Shown one piece after another: positions 25,884-35,226 of a DNA stretch of 64,000 nucleotides (position 1 is the first letter of the stretch; each line of letters begins with the position of its first letter). Source of the DNA: Paludibacter propionicigenes WB4. GTDB lineage: Bacteria > Bacteroidota > Bacteroidia > Bacteroidales > Paludibacteraceae. The notes below the pieces were generated by a model. The model saw only the letters and a program-made list of their open reading frames with translations, made no database searches and had not been told where the DNA came from. The position numbers and the translations under genes were made by a program. The DNA lies in the NCBI RefSeq assembly GCF_000183135.1, contig NC_014734.1, positions 1,550,001 to 1,614,000 on the forward strand, in the 5' to 3' direction.

Positions 25884-27116
25884 CTAAAAAGCATACCCTA
25901 CATTCAATGACAACGGCACTTTTACTGCAGCATTTTGAGGATAAACATTTCCATTAGAATAATGTCCGATTTTTATTTCTGCATTCCAGTTACGTTTTTC
26001 TCCAAAAAATGCACCTACCCCCATGTTATCCTGAAATGTAAAATGAGCACCAGTATCATTTCCATCAATTATCACTTTGGATATATAGGTAGGACCAGCA
26101 ACAGAATAATAGAAATATGCATCCAATGGTTTTGTATGCAGGAAATTAAACCTACCTACCGGGAAAACAGACAAAGTAAAGAAATTCTCTTTATTCGGAT
26201 TACTTAAACCGGCCCCAACACCTTTAGTTTTCCAAGTGGCGGCTGTAACTCCCCAGTCCAAAGCAAAATACTTAGCTGAATGAAAAATATTACGCTGATA
26301 AGTGAACGTTAAACCTCTGTATACTTCAGCATCACCACCCCAAAAAAGAACGGCTTTCTCTAAAGCATTATTGACGCCATATCCCAGCGCATTACTCGCG
26401 TAGCCTATTTGTATCCATTGTTTAGGATTAATATAACCTGTTTCAGCAGCTTTTTTTAGTTTTTTCTCTGATACAGGGCTCAGTTTATAATTAAAACCTG
26501 CCGATAAGAAGTTGGTTGCAGGTTGATTTACAGAAGTTTTTTTAGGGCTGTACGTTGTGCTTAGCAGTAACCGCCAGTTATCGTTTATGTGATAATTAAT
26601 ACCGCCGCCGAATAAAACCGTTGCGTAGTTTACACCTGAAATAATTGGTGTTTCGTCCAGTGCCTTAAACCCATGGCGAGTGACTATGCCTAAACCGAAT
26701 TCTCCATTTAATGAAAAACGCTTATTTATTGGCAGTTGCGGCCTAAGCGTTAGTCCACCAACATTCATCCACACTGAACTTCTTACGTTTTGTTCAAGAC
26801 CTCGGTCATAATAATAAAACACCCAGGACACAGGTCGCATATAAGTAAGCTGAGCCGAAAGATATTTATTAAACTCGTACCCGTAAAGAACCAACCTAAC
26901 AGCAGCATGATTCACCGTAACTGACCTAAAGTTATAACCGGCAGGCGCCTGAAACTGTGCAGCACCAAAATCATAATTTATTGATCCTACACTAACGCCA
27001 AAATACGCGTTGCGCAAAGCCAAAGGCAGTTGAGCTCGCTCATCCTGAGCAATTACAGAAATCGAACCAAATAATAAAACCAAAAACAGACTGACTTGAA
27101 AAACTCTTAATCTCAT
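25884..27116 (-). CDS. outer-membrane protein with C-terminal PagL-like lipid A deacylase motif
   Basis: The start is taken at the ATG of MRLRVFQVSLFLVLLFGSIS (27116), because the signal peptide begins there and a -7 box overlaps the longer frame's start. The 410-residue product has a signal peptide (cut near VIAQ), an outer-membrane beta-barrel domain (to ~residue 220: FSLNGEFGLGIV, NYATVLFGGGINYHI), and a second barrel-like part ending FGEKRNWNAEIKIGHYSNGN and VPLSLNVGYAF. HYSNG with His385 and Ser387 is the PagL catalytic His-Ser motif. The Glu expected about 12 residues after the Ser is not there (Lys399 instead). Likely a deacylase-related protein on the outer face; activity unproven. 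Confidence 0.72.
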   Translation of the reverse strand: MRLRVFQVSLFLVLLFGSISVIAQDERAQLPLALRNAYFGVSVGSINYDFGAAQFQAPAGYNFRSVTVNHAAVRLVLYGYEFNKYLSAQLTYMRPVSWVFYYYDRGLEQNVRSSVWMNVGGLTLRPQLPINKRFSLNGEFGLGIVTRHGFKALDETPIISGVNYATVLFGGGINYHINDNWRLLLSTTYSPKKTSVNQPATNFLSAGFNYKLSPVSEKKLKKAAETGYINPKQWIQIGYASNALGYGVNNALEKAVLFWGGDAEVYRGLTFTYQRNIFHSAKYFALDWGVTAATWKTKGVGAGLSNPNKENFFTLSVFPVGRFNFLHTKPLDAYFYYSVAGPTYISKVIIDGNDTGAHFTFQDNMGVGAFFGEKRNWNAEIKIGHYSNGNVYPQNAAVKVPLSLNVGYAF

Positions 27117-27182
27117 TGTATTGAATAACGTATAAATAAATTGCCAACACCAATCATGATAATAATGAGGTGTATTTCTCTG

Positions 27183-27190
27183 CAAAAATA
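27183..27190 (-). promoter_or_regulatory. -7 box for the PagL-like gene
   Basis: Minus strand TATTTTTG, an exact TAnnTTTG match, about 67 bp upstream of the ATG at 27116. It supports the shorter start. Confidence 0.5.
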
Positions 27191-27281
27191 GTTAATAAAT
27201 TTAATATCTTATCTATATCGCCTCAAATTTATTCTAACTTTTCAAAATTATGCTGTCAGGTCAGGATAATATAAAACAAAA

Positions 27282-27313
27282 TCGCTATAACAACTAGTGT
27301 TATAGCGATTTAA
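27282..27313. terminator. terminator after the peroxiredoxin gene
   Basis: AAATCGCTATAAC, a short loop, GTTATAGCGATTT. Lies between the peroxiredoxin stop and the next gene on the same strand. Confidence 0.88.
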
Positions 27314-27336
27314 ATAAGAATCAGATTAATAAGAAA

Positions 27337-27972
27337 TTAAGCTTTCTCTGACAAGTAACTTGCAATTCCTTCCTGTGTAGCTACCAAAGCTTTCTCACCT
27401 TTCTTCCAGTTGGCAGGACAAACCTCACCATACTCTTCAGTAAACTGCAAAGCATCAATGAGACGTAGTACCTCATCAACATTACGTCCTAAAGGTAAGT
27501 CATTTACCAATTGGTGACGAACAACACCTTGTTTATCAATTAAGAATAGACCACGATAAGCTTTTGGTTCGCCTACGAATGATTCATTTCCTTCTTCATC
27601 GTATTCTTCCGAACCGATCAAGACATCATAATTCTTTGAAATTGAAAGGTTTTGATCAACAACCAACGGGTAAGTTACTCCCTGAATACCTCCCTGATTT
27701 TGTGGAGTTTGCAACCATTTCCAGTGAGAGAATTCCGAGTCGGTAGATGCACCGATAACAACAGTGTTACGAGCTGCAAACTCTGCTGCTTTATCCTCAA
27801 ATGCAATTAATTCAGTTGGGCACACAAATGTGAAATCTGCAGGGTAAAAGAAGAAAACTACATACTTTTCTCCTACAAACTGTTCTAGTGAAAAGTTTTC
27901 TACAATTTCACCTCCGTTTACTACGGCTTTGCTGTTAAATACAGGCGCTTTTTTTCCTACTAATACTGACAT
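27337..27972 (-). CDS. typical 2-Cys peroxiredoxin
   Basis: A 211-residue thiol peroxidase of the AhpC/Prx1 class. The peroxidatic Cys is in FTFVCPTELIAFEDK near residue 52. The resolving Cys is in YGEVCPANWKKGEK near residue 185. The GxD/Trp segment SEFSHWKWLQTPQNQGG is also conserved. AhpC proper is ~187 residues; this longer form, with YDEEGNESFVG insertion-like residues and a C-terminal tail, is common in Bacteroidetes. It reduces hydrogen peroxide and organic peroxides in the cytoplasm using thioredoxin or AhpF; the partner is not in the window. A -7 box TATTTTTG lies at 28010-28017. Confidence 0.92.
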   Translation of the reverse strand: MSVLVGKKAPVFNSKAVVNGGEIVENFSLEQFVGEKYVVFFFYPADFTFVCPTELIAFEDKAAEFAARNTVVIGASTDSEFSHWKWLQTPQNQGGIQGVTYPLVVDQNLSISKNYDVLIGSEEYDEEGNESFVGEPKAYRGLFLIDKQGVVRHQLVNDLPLGRNVDEVLRLIDALQFTEEYGEVCPANWKKGEKALVATQEGIASYLSEKA

Positions 27973-28009
27973 GTTTTTATATTTTTAAATGGTTATTATT
28001 TTAATAGTA

Positions 28010-28017
28010 CAAAAATA
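28010..28017 (-). promoter_or_regulatory. -7 box for the peroxiredoxin
   Basis: Minus strand TATTTTTG, ~38 bp upstream of the ATG. No -33 match; no OxyR-like site was recognised. Confidence 0.45.
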
Positions 28018-28103
28018 AGCAGATTATAAATGAATCTATCATAAAAATCGATAGAGTTTTTTTATAGTCGTATAGGAAAAACAAATTAAGGATGAATATG
28101 TTC

Positions 28104-28583
28104 TTATCTTTTATAAATTAATACCGTTGCATAAGCAGCAATTCCCTCTTTTCTACCAACAAAGCCTACTTTTTCAGATGTAGTGGCTTTGATTGATATT
28201 GTATCAATATCCACCGTCATCACTTCAGACAAACAACTTTGCATAGTGGGGATATGAGGATTGAGCTTTGGTTCTTCGGCACAAACAGTGCAATCGGCAT
28301 TTACAAACTCATATCCTTTTTCGCGAATCAAAGACATTGTTCTCCGTAACAAAATCTTACTGTCAATGTTCTTGAAATCGCCCGAAGTATCGGGAAAATG
28401 GAATCCAATATCCCGCAAGTTAGCCGCTCCCAACAGCGCGTCGCAAAGAGCGTGAATTAATACATCGGCATCAGAATGCCCTAACAAACCAACCGAATGT
28501 TCTATTTTTATACCTCCAAGCCATAATTCACGCTCGGGAGCAAAAACATGAACATCGTAACCAAATCCTACTCGTATATTCAT
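28104..28583 (-). CDS. ispF: 2-C-methyl-D-erythritol 2,4-cyclodiphosphate synthase
   Basis: A 159-residue zinc enzyme of the non-mevalonate isoprenoid pathway. It begins with RVGFGYDVHVF, where the Asp-x-His zinc ligands are DVH. The segments GLLGHSDADVLIHALCDALLGAA (near residue 30) and DIGFHFPDTSGDFKNIDS are invariant in the family. ISIKATTSEKVGFVGRKEGI is the C-terminal signature. It lies at the end of the rex-porU-porV unit, 93 bp after porV, though a weak hairpin (28603-28645) sits in that gap. Confidence 0.96.
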   Translation of the reverse strand: MNIRVGFGYDVHVFAPERELWLGGIKIEHSVGLLGHSDADVLIHALCDALLGAANLRDIGFHFPDTSGDFKNIDSKILLRRTMSLIREKGYEFVNADCTVCAEEPKLNPHIPTMQSCLSEVMTVDIDTISIKATTSEKVGFVGRKEGIAAYATVLIYKR

Positions 28584-28602
28584 ATCTTGAAATTATCAAA
28601 TA

Positions 28603-28645
28603 AAAAACGGTTGAACCGACCTCATGGCAGATAACAACCGTTTTT
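28603..28645. terminator. hairpin between porV and ispF
   Basis: AAAAACGGTTG (28603-28613) and CAACCGTTTTT (28635-28645) form an 11-bp stem with a 21-base loop. It could attenuate transcription into ispF or end the porV transcript. Confidence 0.6.
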
Positions 28646-28676
28646 GTTTATTTTATTGAATAATGTAACGCAACTT

Positions 28677-29804
28677 TTATTTTAGCATATTTTTAAGTGC
28701 CAACCAATCAAACGACAAAGAGAAACGTAAAGTTTGATCCAGTGGATTTGATTGCGCTGTAGACATTACATATGCAGCATCCAACTGGAAAATATTCAGC
28801 TTAAATCCAGCACCGGCTGTAAAGTATTTACGATTGCCTTTATATTGACTTTCATTAAAATATCCACCCCGCACAAAAAACTGATTATTGTAAGCATATT
28901 CAGCACCCAATGACCACATAACCTCTCTAAGTTCTTCTTTAAAACCACCGGGAGCATCTCCGAACGATTTGAATATTCCTGTTAACGGTGACAAATCGCT
29001 ATATTCTTTATTACTCATACTATTTTGAGTCGGAACCAACAGTTTATTCAGGTCAGCGCTGACAGAAATTTTATTAAAATTATCTACAGGATATTCGAAT
29101 GAACCTCCCAAACGCATATTGGTAGGAATAAAGTTGCTGGAAGCTTTTTTATCGTATGAAATTTTTGAGCCTATATTGGAAATATTCAATCCCAAATTCA
29201 ATGTAGCATCAACACTTGGAAGCGCAATAGGAGTTTTAAAAAAAGCCGCCACGTCACCTGCTACAGCAGATCCGGGAACCATTTCGGTTCCACCCGTCAG
29301 ATTTATTCCATTATTCAGGTCGGAACGAATATAACGCAATGCAACCGCCACTGAAAATTTATCGGACAATAAACGTGAGTAACCCAAATCTACCGCCAGT
29401 TCATTAGGATGCGCACTCTGCATAAATGTACCCTGAATATCAACAATATCAATACTTCCTAAAGAAAAATATCTAAGTGAAGCACTAAAAGCCTGCTGTT
29501 TATCCAGTTTCCAATATCCTGACAAATACGCCAAGTCAATGTCGGAAACAAGCTTTCTCAACCAAGGAGTATATGAAATAGAGACACCTGCATCGCTTTC
29601 CATAAAAACGTATTTAGCAGGATTCCAGAATTGCGAGTTTACATCAGGAGTAGTTGCGGCACCAATATCGCCCATACCTCCAGCTCGTGCATCGGGAGCA
29701 ATAGAAAGCGAAGGCACAGCCGTTACAATCGGATTATTAACCTGAGCTAACGCACTTGTAGCACACAAAACAAGGGCACACAATACTAAAAAACTATTTT
29801 TCAT
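28677..29804 (-). CDS. porV: PorV, type IX secretion outer-membrane protein (LptO)
   Basis: A 375-residue beta-barrel of the FadL-like PorV/PorP family. The start is taken at MKNSFLVLCALVLCATSALAQ (29804), a clear signal peptide; a longer frame would add 30 non-signal residues. Motifs: PSLSIAPDARAGGMGDIGAAT, the conserved early stretch, followed by FWNPAKYVFMESDAGVSISYTPWL. The C-terminus ends LRFSLSFDWLALKNMLK. PorV carries T9SS cargo from the translocon to the PorU sortase. It lies 79 bp after porU, and the pair is the expected functional couple. Two alternative members of the family exist in Bacteroidetes, but adjacency to porU makes PorV the best call. Confidence 0.9.
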   Translation of the reverse strand: MKNSFLVLCALVLCATSALAQVNNPIVTAVPSLSIAPDARAGGMGDIGAATTPDVNSQFWNPAKYVFMESDAGVSISYTPWLRKLVSDIDLAYLSGYWKLDKQQAFSASLRYFSLGSIDIVDIQGTFMQSAHPNELAVDLGYSRLLSDKFSVAVALRYIRSDLNNGINLTGGTEMVPGSAVAGDVAAFFKTPIALPSVDATLNLGLNISNIGSKISYDKKASSNFIPTNMRLGGSFEYPVDNFNKISVSADLNKLLVPTQNSMSNKEYSDLSPLTGIFKSFGDAPGGFKEELREVMWSLGAEYAYNNQFFVRGGYFNESQYKGNRKYFTAGAGFKLNIFQLDAAYVMSTAQSNPLDQTLRFSLSFDWLALKNMLK

Positions 29805-29883
29805 CCTAAGTTTATGTTTATTGAAATGCAATATTACTAAAATTAAATAAGAACTAGAATAATTAAACGAAAAAATATTTTTT

Positions 29884-32800
29884 TTATTGTTCAATAATTA
29901 GCATTTTATCTGCTTTAGATGTAATATCACTATTCATTGTTTTGATATTTACTCGGTATAAATACAATCCGGTTCTAAGCTTTTTACCATCATTTGTTAT
30001 CAGGTCCCAGGAGATATTATTGGCAGAAGATTGAGAAAATGACCAAACCTTACGCCCTGTTATATCAAAGACCTCGACAGTTGTTCTTAATACGGTTTCA
30101 GGTCTGTCATGATTGACAACAATAGTTACCTGATCTTTTACAGGATTGGGTTGTGCTCTTACAGAAAAAATAACCGGAGCAAGCCCCTTATTTACCTCAA
30201 ATTCAATCGTTTTTGTAGTAGAATTATTTAGCAAATCCCACACCCGAAATGTCAACGTATGCTTTCCGTTACTAATAACAGGGAGCTTATAACTTATATT
30301 ACCACTGGTATAACTATTTTCGTCTGCCTGAAAATAGTCATTGAGAATATAAGACGTTTCTGAATTTTGGTCAACAGTCAATAAAATGTCATGTCCAATA
30401 CCACTCCCTATAGTATTAATACCATGAATATCATTTACATTGGCCAGAAATACCGGAGTTTCATTTACTTTTGATCCTGATACAAAAAACTCCGAATTCA
30501 GATACAGCTTAACCTCCGGTCCTATGGTATCGTTAAGCACTGTCTTGTCCGTGCCACCGACAATAAAGTTTTCGTAATAGCCCTGAGCTTCATTATTATT
30601 TATTTCATCCTTGGCATAATAATTTATTCTGCCGCTGCCAAAATTATATTTAATATCTTTAGGTAACATAAAGCTGAAACTATACAAGCCTTTCACCACC
30701 TGTACATTACCGGAAAACAGTACATTGGGTCGATCTGAATAAGTCAAAGTACCGTTTTGCTCATTGTGATTATTCAACGTGGTTATTTGTTGAGATTTAT
30801 CGTATATAACGACATTCAATATTCCATTAAAACCTGAAACAACTTTTCCATAATCATCAGCGATATACCCTTTTATCGTATCAACGGACAGAGCCCTTAA
30901 AGTATCGTTTCCCGGATTTTTATTACTATTTACCTGACTGGTAATAATCTGGTATTTTGTTGGATAGTTTAAGCGAATTGCCGGATCGCCCAAATAAATG
31001 TATGGTAACTTATTAATGCCATCAGTCAAATTATTTTTGGCATATCTGATTACATCTCCTACTCGCATCTCTTTGCCATTCTGCTTTTTAAAAAGGTTAC
31101 CACACACAAGCATATTCAAAGGAAAGTTACCGGATGAATATACCGGCCTGGCAGAAGACAAAATACCAATACCACCACCGGTAGGATTTAATATTGTTTG
31201 TTCTCCACCTGAAACAACCTGAGAGTCGAACTGAGAAAAATCACAGGTTACAGCTACAATTAAAGGCAGATGCTTGTTAGACAAAGCTTTTACATCCGGC
31301 AGAGTCAGTACCGATTCATTCGTCCAACCCGTTGGGCCGGCGTGTCCGGTAAAGTCCAGCAGAAATAATCCTGAGTTTAATAAACTCATAAACTTAGATT
31401 TAGCCAATGGATAACTTTCGCCACTTGCGGATACTTGTTGCTGATAAGCATCAAGATAGATTTTATTTATCTGATATGCCGGATAAGCGGTTTCTGTAGA
31501 TGTAGCCACATCGTCGGCCTGACTCATATGGATATTTCCATCGCCATTACCACCATCGTCGGCCAGAAAACAAATCTGGTTTTTCCAACTTCCTTTGTCG
31601 GCATTATTCATATAGCCGATGGTTTTAGCAACCACGTCTTTTGCCTGTTGTACGGTCGTTACCGGAAATCTACCCACTCCAACTTCCATCGAAGAATTAA
31701 AGATATTAGCTCCATCATCGTTGCCCAGCAAAGCAAAATAATCATCGGTCACATACGATGAGGTTGAAACCAGAGAATTATCAGCCTGAAAAGTAAGAAT
31801 CAAATTATCGCCGGAGTCAGTCCGTATTTTTCTATTATCGTATGACCCCTTACCAAAAAGTAACAGATATTTTGGTTTATCATTCTCAATTCCTGATGTC
31901 AGAGCTCTGTCGTACAACATTTTCATAAACCAGCGATAGGCTGTGGCATCAGGTGTTCCGGATGAAAATTCGTTGTAAACCTGCTCTGCAGTAACCACAT
32001 CTACTGTCAAATTGTCTTTCTCGCGATGTGCCTGAGCCAGTTTTTGAGCCTGTTCCAGAAAATCAGGGTATGTTATAATAACCATATCTGCCTGATTAAC
32101 CGAATGCAGATTTTGATTCGACACAGTGCCTACAATTTCAGGTTTAGTGAATGTACTTGTTTGGGTTGGATCAATTGCCAAATATTTTTTTAGCTCTGAA
32201 CCTGTATCTACAAACGTCAGATTTCCATCAACGGTGGTAGTTTTAATCGCTGTTATATTTTGTGAATCGGACAAATCCCAAATCTGAACATTATTATTTG
32301 CACTATTCAGTTGGTAACGGTTATAAGTTGATTGCCCTAAATAATCGACATTTTGAAACTGCATTGCAGAGCCATTCATCTTGAGTTGTCTTCGGAAATT
32401 GAATTCCATAAAATTAAGATAACCCAATGAAGTAGATGTTGGTTTGGAATAAACAAGATTGAAAGCTAATGCAGAATTGGTTGGAGTAAATGCGAAAACA
32501 CCTGAAGCTCCAACACCCTGCTCGTAATTATCGCCGCTCAGTTTATCCACAAAAACGGTATTAGTTTGTCCTCCATTCAGACTCAGCAGAAAAGAAGAAT
32601 ATGCCGAGGAGGAAGCGGCTACATCCAGTCGAACCTTACATAGGCTGTTCGGAATTAAATTCGGAGCGTTCACATTGACTGACAACGAATTTGCATCCGT
32701 CATTGGCTGATAGAAAACCTTCCCCGATTGTGCCAGATTAACCACTTCATTTTCATAAACGCTGTAATCAACAAACTCATTGATGTTATTGACAACAGCT

Positions 32801-33693
32801 AAATCAGGCAAAGTATTCGTCTTCCCGGCAATTCTTTTTCCAGACAAAGAATTCGATGATACAAAATAATAGCCATACTTGGAATATGGATTAATGGTGT
32901 GTGTAAACATAGATAAGGACTTGTCGTACTCCCACTTGTTTACTCCATTTGCATAAAACAGAATATAATCACCACTATTAAAAATACCATCATTTCCCTT
33001 ATTCATATAAATGGACAATTCAGGCAAATCATCATATCTTGTCAGGGAGAAATCCTGACTCAAAACGTTTCCGCCAAAACCATAAACATGTACATTCGCA
33101 GGATCCAGCCCCATCGAATTCAAATCTTCGTAAGTAAGTTTGTAAACACCGCTATCCACAACTCTGATCTTCACAAACTTTCCCTGTGCAAGCACCGAAT
33201 TGGCGGTATAGCTATGCAACACTGCTGAATTAACCTTTTGAGCTTTAGCTTGTTTTTCAATCTGTAAATCAAAAGATTTTAGCTTTAGAGTTCCTCCATT
33301 TCGGGTAACAAATGGCAAAATACTAACTTTAAGAGAAGTAACACCCGAAGATTCTATATACTTTATTTCTGCCTGATTATCGGAAGGAAAGGTAACAGTG
33401 CGAGGAATCTTATTCAGCTCTTCTTTTGTAACAGGAATATAAACGGGATTTATAATTCGGACATCGTAGGAATATCCGGATTCGCATGGCAAAGAGGTGC
33501 AGAAATATGGTAAGCGGCTTTCGGACACATAGTGGGCACTATCAAAAGCAATAACCTGAATGGCAGAGGTACCGGAAACCCATTTTTCCAGACCTTTCCA
33601 ATTTAAGCTATACGATTTGATTGGTTCCGGCTGAGCATATAAAGTTGAAATATATAAACAGAGAAAAGAAAAAAGTATAATTCTATATCTCAT
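29884..33693 (-). CDS. porU: PorU, type IX secretion sortase
   Basis: A 1269-residue gingipain-like C25 peptidase. After a signal peptide (cut near LYAQ) there is a propeptide-like N-terminal part (residues 25-400), then the peptidase domain (about 540-880). The predicted catalytic His784 is in FTGHAGPTGW and Cys817 in AVTCDFSQFD. Ig-like segments follow, ending in a type A sorting domain (ARPNPVKDQVTIVV to ADKMLIIEQ, about residues 1180-1269). PorU is an uncleaved CTD protein at the outer surface that removes CTDs from cargo and attaches A-LPS to them. It starts 25 bp after a FAH-family gene. Confidence 0.94.
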   Translation of the reverse strand: MRYRIILFSFLCLYISTLYAQPEPIKSYSLNWKGLEKWVSGTSAIQVIAFDSAHYVSESRLPYFCTSLPCESGYSYDVRIINPVYIPVTKEELNKIPRTVTFPSDNQAEIKYIESSGVTSLKVSILPFVTRNGGTLKLKSFDLQIEKQAKAQKVNSAVLHSYTANSVLAQGKFVKIRVVDSGVYKLTYEDLNSMGLDPANVHVYGFGGNVLSQDFSLTRYDDLPELSIYMNKGNDGIFNSGDYILFYANGVNKWEYDKSLSMFTHTINPYSKYGYYFVSSNSLSGKRIAGKTNTLPDLAVVNNINEFVDYSVYENEVVNLAQSGKVFYQPMTDANSLSVNVNAPNLIPNSLCKVRLDVAASSSAYSSFLLSLNGGQTNTVFVDKLSGDNYEQGVGASGVFAFTPTNSALAFNLVYSKPTSTSLGYLNFMEFNFRRQLKMNGSAMQFQNVDYLGQSTYNRYQLNSANNNVQIWDLSDSQNITAIKTTTVDGNLTFVDTGSELKKYLAIDPTQTSTFTKPEIVGTVSNQNLHSVNQADMVIITYPDFLEQAQKLAQAHREKDNLTVDVVTAEQVYNEFSSGTPDATAYRWFMKMLYDRALTSGIENDKPKYLLLFGKGSYDNRKIRTDSGDNLILTFQADNSLVSTSSYVTDDYFALLGNDDGANIFNSSMEVGVGRFPVTTVQQAKDVVAKTIGYMNNADKGSWKNQICFLADDGGNGDGNIHMSQADDVATSTETAYPAYQINKIYLDAYQQQVSASGESYPLAKSKFMSLLNSGLFLLDFTGHAGPTGWTNESVLTLPDVKALSNKHLPLIVAVTCDFSQFDSQVVSGGEQTILNPTGGGIGILSSARPVYSSGNFPLNMLVCGNLFKKQNGKEMRVGDVIRYAKNNLTDGINKLPYIYLGDPAIRLNYPTKYQIITSQVNSNKNPGNDTLRALSVDTIKGYIADDYGKVVSGFNGILNVVIYDKSQQITTLNNHNEQNGTLTYSDRPNVLFSGNVQVVKGLYSFSFMLPKDIKYNFGSGRINYYAKDEINNNEAQGYYENFIVGGTDKTVLNDTIGPEVKLYLNSEFFVSGSKVNETPVFLANVNDIHGINTIGSGIGHDILLTVDQNSETSYILNDYFQADENSYTSGNISYKLPVISNGKHTLTFRVWDLLNNSTTKTIEFEVNKGLAPVIFSVRAQPNPVKDQVTIVVNHDRPETVLRTTVEVFDITGRKVWSFSQSSANNISWDLITNDGKKLRTGLYLYRVNIKTMNSDITSKADKMLIIEQ

Positions 33694-33718
33694 TGAAATT
33701 GTGTCGTTTTAGCAAAAA

Positions 33719-34330
33719 TTACTTCACGTAGAAATCAAACATTTTCTTATCAAAAATATACCCCTCTAACCTGTCTCCAATAGCAACCTTGCCAACACCT
33801 TCCGGGGTTCCGGTGAAAAGAATATCACCAATCTTGATAGTAAAAAAACGACTCACGTATGAGATTAGTTCATTTATAGGGAAAATCATATTGGAGGAAT
33901 TTCCATTCTGAACAGTTTTACCATTCAGGTCTAAGCGAAAACTGATGTTCTGAATATCACCTAGCTCAGCAACCGGCAAAAAATTTCCTATAACAGCCGA
34001 ATTATCAAATGATTTACTAATCTCCCAGGGTTTGCCACCTGCTTTTAGCTTCCGTTGTAAATCGCGCGCTGTGAAATCAACCCCTAAACCAATTTCAGCA
34101 AAATATCGTTGAGAAAATTTAGCATCAATATTCTTTCCCAGTCTATTAAACTTCACTATCAATTCAGTTTCATAATGCAATTCTTCTGTGAAGTCGGGAA
34201 TAAAAAACGGTTTGTTATTTTTCAAAATAGCCGAATCCGGCTTCATAAATACAACCGGTTCAGTAGGTATTGCATTATTCAGTTCCTTGTTATGTTCGGC
34301 ATAATTTTGCCCTATGGCTAATATTTTCAT
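33719..34330 (-). CDS. fumarylacetoacetate hydrolase (FAH) family protein
   Basis: A 203-residue enzyme of the YcgM/FAHD1 type. Metal-binding acidic residues are seen in FTEELHYETELIVKFN (E-x-E motif near residue 49), and the family segments GLGVDFTARDLQRKLKAGGKPWE near residue 77 and GDILFTGTPEGVG near 178 are present. Relatives hydrolyse acylpyruvates or decarboxylate oxaloacetate; the substrate here is open. The start codon overlaps the end of rex by 4 bp (ATGA), so the two are translationally coupled. A metabolic partner of the sortase downstream is not obvious. Confidence 0.85.
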   Translation of the reverse strand: MKILAIGQNYAEHNKELNNAIPTEPVVFMKPDSAILKNNKPFFIPDFTEELHYETELIVKFNRLGKNIDAKFSQRYFAEIGLGVDFTARDLQRKLKAGGKPWEISKSFDNSAVIGNFLPVAELGDIQNISFRLDLNGKTVQNGNSSNMIFPINELISYVSRFFTIKIGDILFTGTPEGVGKVAIGDRLEGYIFDKKMFDFYVK

Positions 34331-35022
34331 TTTAGTTTTTGATGTCTTTGGTTTAGTATTTTCTTCTTCTCATCTTCCTTTATCGCATTTAATCTGTTGA
34401 ACATCACAGCTAAATGAGCATAAATGGAAGTATTTTGTACAATAATATTCTCAGGAACCCGTATCCTGAAAGGCGTAAAATTCCAAATAGCCTGAATACC
34501 TCCGGCGATCATAATTTCTGACACCATTTGCGCTTTATCGACTGGTACTGTCAAAACTCCGATGTTAATACCGGTTTGTTGCTGAAGTTCCACGAAACGA
34601 TCGAGATGATGAATCGGAATCCTGTTGATGCTTGTACCGGACAACTCGTATTTTACGTCAAAACCTGCTACTATCTCAAGTCCAAATTGTTCCAAACCAT
34701 TATCGTGCATAAGTGCACCACCCAAACTACCAACGCCAAATAGAAATGCTTTGTGTGAGTTTGTAAAACCCAGAAATGCTTCGAGAATACCAACAAGCTC
34801 TTTTACATCGTAACCTACGCGGGTACGACCTGAAATATTTACATACGATAAATCTTTTGCAACCATCGAGGCATCGACAGCTATGTTCTTAGCTATCTGA
34901 GTAGACGATAAGTACAGCTCGCCTTCTTTCAAAACCAGCTGAGCATAAGCCAGATACCATGGCAAACGTCTCAAAGTAGGTTCCGGTACTTTGAACTGTA
35001 TAGATGAGTGTAAATTAGACAT
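34327..35022 (-). CDS. rex: redox-sensing transcriptional repressor Rex
   Basis: A 231-residue regulator that binds NADH with its C-terminal Rossmann domain and leaves DNA when NADH rises. The N-terminal winged helix is PEPTLRRLPWYLAYAQLV, then YLSSTQIAKNIAVDASMVAKD and YVNISGRTRVGYDVKEL. The nucleotide-binding loop is FGVGSLGGALM near residue 94. Rex usually controls fermentation genes. It heads the unit rex-FAH-porU-porV; I could not find a convincing Rex operator (TTGTGAA-N6-TTCACAA) upstream. Confidence 0.94.
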   Translation of the reverse strand: MSNLHSSIQFKVPEPTLRRLPWYLAYAQLVLKEGELYLSSTQIAKNIAVDASMVAKDLSYVNISGRTRVGYDVKELVGILEAFLGFTNSHKAFLFGVGSLGGALMHDNGLEQFGLEIVAGFDVKYELSGTSINRIPIHHLDRFVELQQQTGINIGVLTVPVDKAQMVSEIMIAGGIQAIWNFTPFRIRVPENIIVQNTSIYAHLAVMFNRLNAIKEDEKKKILNQRHQKLK

Positions 35023-35050
35023 TTCGACGTAATTTTATTTATTTAACTTG

Positions 35051-35058
35051 CAAAAATA
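35051..35058 (-). promoter_or_regulatory. -7 box for the rex-porU-porV unit
   Basis: Minus strand TATTTTTG, 28 bases upstream of the rex ATG. A minus-strand TTG at 35084-35086 is 25 bp away, too far for an optimal pair. Confidence 0.45.
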
Positions 35059-35153
35059 ATCATTTTTTTCAGACACTGACTTACAAGTATAATTAAAAAA
35101 CACTGAATGACGTTTTTAGTTGGTAGGTAAATTCATTATTCAGCTAAATTGAT

Positions 35154-35161
35154 TAACTTTG
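35154..35161 (+). promoter_or_regulatory. -7 box for leuS
   Basis: TAACTTTG, an exact TAnnTTTG match, 66 bp before the leuS ATG. No -33 TTG at 19-20 bp. Confidence 0.5.
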
Positions 35162-35226
35162 CATACTTTATTTCAAAATAAGAAACAAAGACTAAAGAAC
35201 AGCTAATCAATTATTTTCAACATATT

